Shown one piece after another: positions 61,325 to 64,000 of a stretch of DNA of 64,000 nucleotides (the stretch's first letter is position 1; every line of letters starts with the position of its first letter). The notes below the pieces were generated by a model. The model was given only the letters and a program-made list of their open reading frames with translations, had not been told where the DNA came from and did not search any database. This DNA is from UBA5158 sp040389045. GTDB lineage: Bacteria; Pseudomonadota; Gammaproteobacteria; DSM-16500. The translations under genes were made by a program, and so were the position numbers. The stretch covers positions 5,890 through 69,889 of the forward strand of contig JAZKAT010000047.1 in NCBI GenBank assembly GCA_040389045.1, in the 5' to 3' direction.

Positions 61325-64000
61325 TTAAGTACAATTAGTCGATACTTTGGTGCCGCCGCTTCCTGATTCGGAGCTTGAACCTGAACCGGAACCACTGCCA
61401 GAGCCGCTACCGTCACTATTATCGGTAATCGATAATGTGTTACCAGCACTGCCAGAACTACCTGAAGAAGAATTATTGCCGATAGAGCTTGCACTGTTAA
61501 GAGCACTGATAATTGCCGCATTTTGAGCTGCGGTGGTTTGTGCATTGATGTTACCCGATACATTTGGAATGTTGATCAGATTAAATGTATTACCACCTAT
61601 GGTTGCAGTGCCTGCTGAATAATTGTAAACAGCTGGTATATCAAAAATAACTTGGACATTAACATTCGGCGAGCTGATAATTTTATTAAATCCAGTAAAG
61701 TTAATGGGGTCATTAATATAACCTTGGGTGGCCCCAGTGATATGGATGACATTGTTGGTGTTAGTATTGGCCATGGTTAACACGGCAGAGCCATTACCAC
61801 TCAAGTTATTAATATTTAGGAAAGTCATAGCGTAGGGGCTGTTGGTTTGAGTATAGCCACCGCTGGCGGAGTTAATAAAGATATTCAATGCTTGATTATA
61901 ATTTGCAAAGTTTAGTGTATTGGTCGAAGTCAAAGAGCTTCCGCCATATACGCTATTCAAACCACTGTTCGTGTAGAAAGTGAAAGTGTTACTGACATTA
62001 CCGCCGACCAGGTTCTGAATATTGGTAAAGCCAGCGATACCTGTGGCAGTACCACTATTGTAACCATAAATATTAAAGTAATTAGTTAGATTATCACCAT
62101 ATAAAGTATTGTTGCCGGTGCCGCCAGTAATCGTGCCAGCCAGTGTGCCACCGCTTAAGGTATAGGTATTGGTATTATTGCCAGCAACAATGTTTTGAAT
62201 ATTGTTGAAGGTAAACATGTTATTCGCTACCCCACCAATCGTGCCACCATTCGCGGTATTGAAGACCCAGTTTTGGGTTAAGTTGTTAGTTAAGAGGGTT
62301 AAAGTATTATTATTGATAGTGGTGCCGTTATTCATATAATTGCTATTGATATAGCCATTATTGATATTGAAATTATCGTTGATGGTAATATTAGCGTTAC
62401 CCACGCCGGTATTGATAATTAGATTATTCAAGTCAATGCCACCACCCAGCAGGAAGTTATTACCCAATAAGCTGCCATAGCCATTAAGCGTTAAACTATG
62501 GCCATTCGTGGTATCCGTACTATTAATACCATTCAGCAGGGTAGCAGTGCCATCACCCGTCATCGTCAATACGGCATCATTGTACAAGGTGACCGGATTA
62601 TTATAGGTCTGATTGCCTGTAGTCTTGACCAGGCCGCCGTTGATACCGGTGCTACTAGCATTAGTGGTAACCGTGATTAATGGAGCGTTGCTGCCTACAG
62701 CGCCGTTAAACGTAGTACTATAAGCACTATTCACCAACAGGTTAACCACGCCATCTATAGTGCTATTAGCAGTTACCGCGCCCAGTGAACTATTTAATGT
62801 GGAGCTGGCCGCTAAATTAGAATCGCTTAAAAACAGTGGATTATTATAGGTTTGGTTGCCAGTAGTGGCCACACCTAAGCCATTGATAGTTGTTTGGGCC
62901 CCTGTAGCCGATGTGGTAAAGCTATTTAGACGATTCACACTACCGACTGAACCATTGATAATAACCGCACCTGCGCCTTGGAATGTTAAACCGCTTTGAT
63001 TAAGCACATCCGCATCAATATTGCCATTTAATGTTAAAACGCCACTGGTGACGTTAATCAACGAGCTTTGAGCTAGTTTGATAGGGCTGCTTGAAGTATT
63101 AGTACCGGTAAAGCTGGAAGTACCGTTGCTTTCGAGTGCTCCTACACCATTTGCGCCATTACCATTTAACACTAACGAACGAGCAGTAGTCGCTGAACCA
63201 GTTAATTCCAATGTTGCGCCGTCGCTAACTCGAATATTTCCTAAAGTTGCATTGCTTGCTAATTCAAGAATGCCTCCGTTGACAAAGGTATTACCAGTAA
63301 ATGCATTCGTACCATTTAATGTTAAAGTACCGGTAGTTTCCTTAAAAATATTGCCATTACCAACCAATGTGCCTGAGAAAAGACCGTCGTTTGTAGTTAA
63401 ATTCAACCCGTTAATATTTATTATGCCTGTGCCAAATAAAGAGGCTATCGTGATGTTGGTAACACCTTGATAGAGCAATATTGAGTTATTTAAAAGATTT
63501 AAATCAGTAGTCGTATTAACAGATGTGGTTGAATCAAGCAACAAGGTACCGGCGAATATAGTGGTATTACCGGTATAGGTATTAACAGCGTTAGCCAATT
63601 CAACTGTACCTACAGCGCCCGCACCATTCGCAAAATTATTAATATTCAAATTGGTCCCAGAAACGACACCTTCTATCGACAGTGAATCGTTAAAGCCTAT
63701 AGCACTGATTTGCGAAGCTGTGTCATTAGCCGAATTAACGTTAACATTACCAACGATGAAATCAGTACCTGTAGCTTGCAATGCACCACGGCCATTAGTA
63801 CCAGAACCAAATAATTTAAAGTTATTAAGCAAGGTCAACTGAGTATTGTTGCCGATATTTAATTGTCCGCCATTATAAACTGTTACATCGCTGGTGCTCG
63901 CGCCTAAGCCATTAACAGTGCTAGTTACACTTAAAATACCACCATATATGTCGGTCTTACCGACATAACTATTGTTACCAGACAAGGTGTAAGTTCCGGT
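61325..64000 (-). CDS. giant beta-strand-repeat adhesin-like protein (5' part off window)
   Basis: The frame is open from the stop at 61325 to the right edge (892 codons), so the start lies outside. The protein consists of autotransporter-associated beta-strand repeats (TYTLSGNNSYVGKT, GTLTLNGTNAFTGN, NTYTGNTTIFAGTL) and a second repeat class (TGNQTYNNPL, TTGNQTYNNPV). An Asn/Gly-rich region follows, and the end is a Ser/Gly tail (about the last 45 residues) with a final Cys near the stop. No C-terminal autotransporter barrel is visible, so secretion by a two-partner or type I system, or loss of the barrel, must be considered. It is probably a surface adhesin. Confidence 0.8.
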   Translation of the reverse strand, partial: TGTYTLSGNNSYVGKTDIYGGILSVTSTVNGLGASTSDVTVYNGGQLNIGNNTQLTLLNNFKLFGSGTNGRGALQATGTDFIVGNVNVNSANDTASQISAIGFNDSLSIEGVVSGTNLNINNFANGAGAVGTVELANAVNTYTGNTTIFAGTLLLDSTTSVNTTTDLNLLNNSILLYQGVTNITIASLFGTGIININGLNLTTNDGLFSGTLVGNGNIFKETTGTLTLNGTNAFTGNTFVNGGILELASNATLGNIRVSDGATLELTGSATTARSLVLNGNGANGVGALESNGTSSFTGTNTSSSPIKLAQSSLINVTSGVLTLNGNIDADVLNQSGLTFQGAGAVIINGSVGSVNRLNSFTTSATGAQTTINGLGVATTGNQTYNNPLFLSDSNLAASSTLNSSLGAVTANSTIDGVVNLLVNSAYSTTFNGAVGSNAPLITVTTNASSTGINGGLVKTTGNQTYNNPVTLYNDAVLTMTGDGTATLLNGINSTDTTNGHSLTLNGYGSLLGNNFLLGGGIDLNNLIINTGVGNANITINDNFNINNGYINSNYMNNGTTINNNTLTLLTNNLTQNWVFNTANGGTIGGVANNMFTFNNIQNIVAGNNTNTYTLSGGTLAGTITGGTGNNTLYGDNLTNYFNIYGYNSGTATGIAGFTNIQNLVGGNVSNTFTFYTNSGLNSVYGGSSLTSTNTLNFANYNQALNIFINSASGGYTQTNSPYAMTFLNINNLSGNGSAVLTMANTNTNNVIHITGATQGYINDPINFTGFNKIISSPNVNVQVIFDIPAVYNYSAGTATIGGNTFNLINIPNVSGNINAQTTAAQNAAIISALNSASSIGNNSSSGSSGSAGNTLSITDNSDGSGSGSGSGSGSSSESGSGGTKVSTNCT

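Noticed and set aside
61231..61563. N-terminal extension of the retropepsin-like protease
   Set aside because: It overlaps the adhesin 3' end and shifts the signal peptide to the middle of the protein.
63078..63470. Plus-strand frame of 130 codons
   Set aside because: It is a shadow of the repetitive adhesin gene on the opposite strand and keeps only its periodicity.

Overview
The window looks like the chromosome of a Gram-negative, moderately AT-rich gammaproteobacterium. Outer-membrane export genes, FadL, an RhlE-type helicase and REP-like palindromes support this. A small secreted protein resembling a Legionella-associated domain family, a legionaminic-acid operon and a patatin-like phospholipase make Legionellales a plausible but unproven placement. 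No rRNA, tRNA, CRISPR array or transposase gene was seen. Two runs of exactly 100 N mark scaffold joins, and each is flanked by a short duplicated sequence.

About 47 kb (1-47418) is one surface-polysaccharide locus. On the minus strand, 13754 down to 1 reads as an operon: GT4 glycosyltransferase, AsnB-like amidotransferase, heparinase II/III-like protein, a second GT4 enzyme, a WbpV-like reductase/epimerase, a WecA/WbpL-like initiating transferase, a two-domain oxidoreductase, a YdcF/ElyC-like protein and the Wzb-Wza-Wzc export module (Wzc runs off the left edge). Divergent from it, 14029-20419 carries a second heparinase-like/AsnB pair, a GT2 glycosyltransferase and an unrecognised membrane protein. 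On the minus strand from 27798 to 20547 lie a WbpM/CapD-like 4,6-dehydratase, three small secreted proteins, a large putative surface-carbohydrate protein and a Wzy-like polymerase. On the plus strand from 27884 to 47418 lie wecB-wecC, an ABC flippase/exporter, a legionaminic-acid set (LegB, LegC, LegG, LegI, a NeuD/LegH-like acetyltransferase, a PtmE-like nucleotidyltransferase and LegF), an unrecognised probable transferase and a methyltransferase. A further sub-cluster follows (aminotransferase, two Gfo/Idh/MocA oxidoreductases, KdsB-like cytidylyltransferase, HAD phosphatase, 2-hydroxyacid dehydrogenase, SIS isomerase) whose product cannot be named.

Together these genes could make UDP-QuiNAc/FucNAc-type, UDP-ManNAcA and CMP-legionaminate precursors plus one more CMP-activated sugar acid, assemble a repeat unit on undecaprenyl phosphate, amidate it, flip it (no Wzx is visible, so the ABC transporter is the candidate), polymerise it and export it.

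The right part (47580-64000) is mixed: a secreted beta-helix protein, a patatin-like phospholipase, an RNA helicase, a NUDIX hydrolase, a Gly-rich secreted protein with a good terminator, and a membrane GGDEF-EAL protein with a degenerate GGDEF site. Next come a type III polyketide synthase beside a fatty-acyl-AMP ligase fused to an acyl-carrier domain, a FadL-type porin, a DUF1289 protein translationally coupled to a retropepsin-like protease, and the 3' part of a very large beta-strand-repeat adhesin-like gene that runs off the right edge. Three families of short palindromic repeats punctuate the window, often between convergent genes, and they supply the stop codons of several genes.
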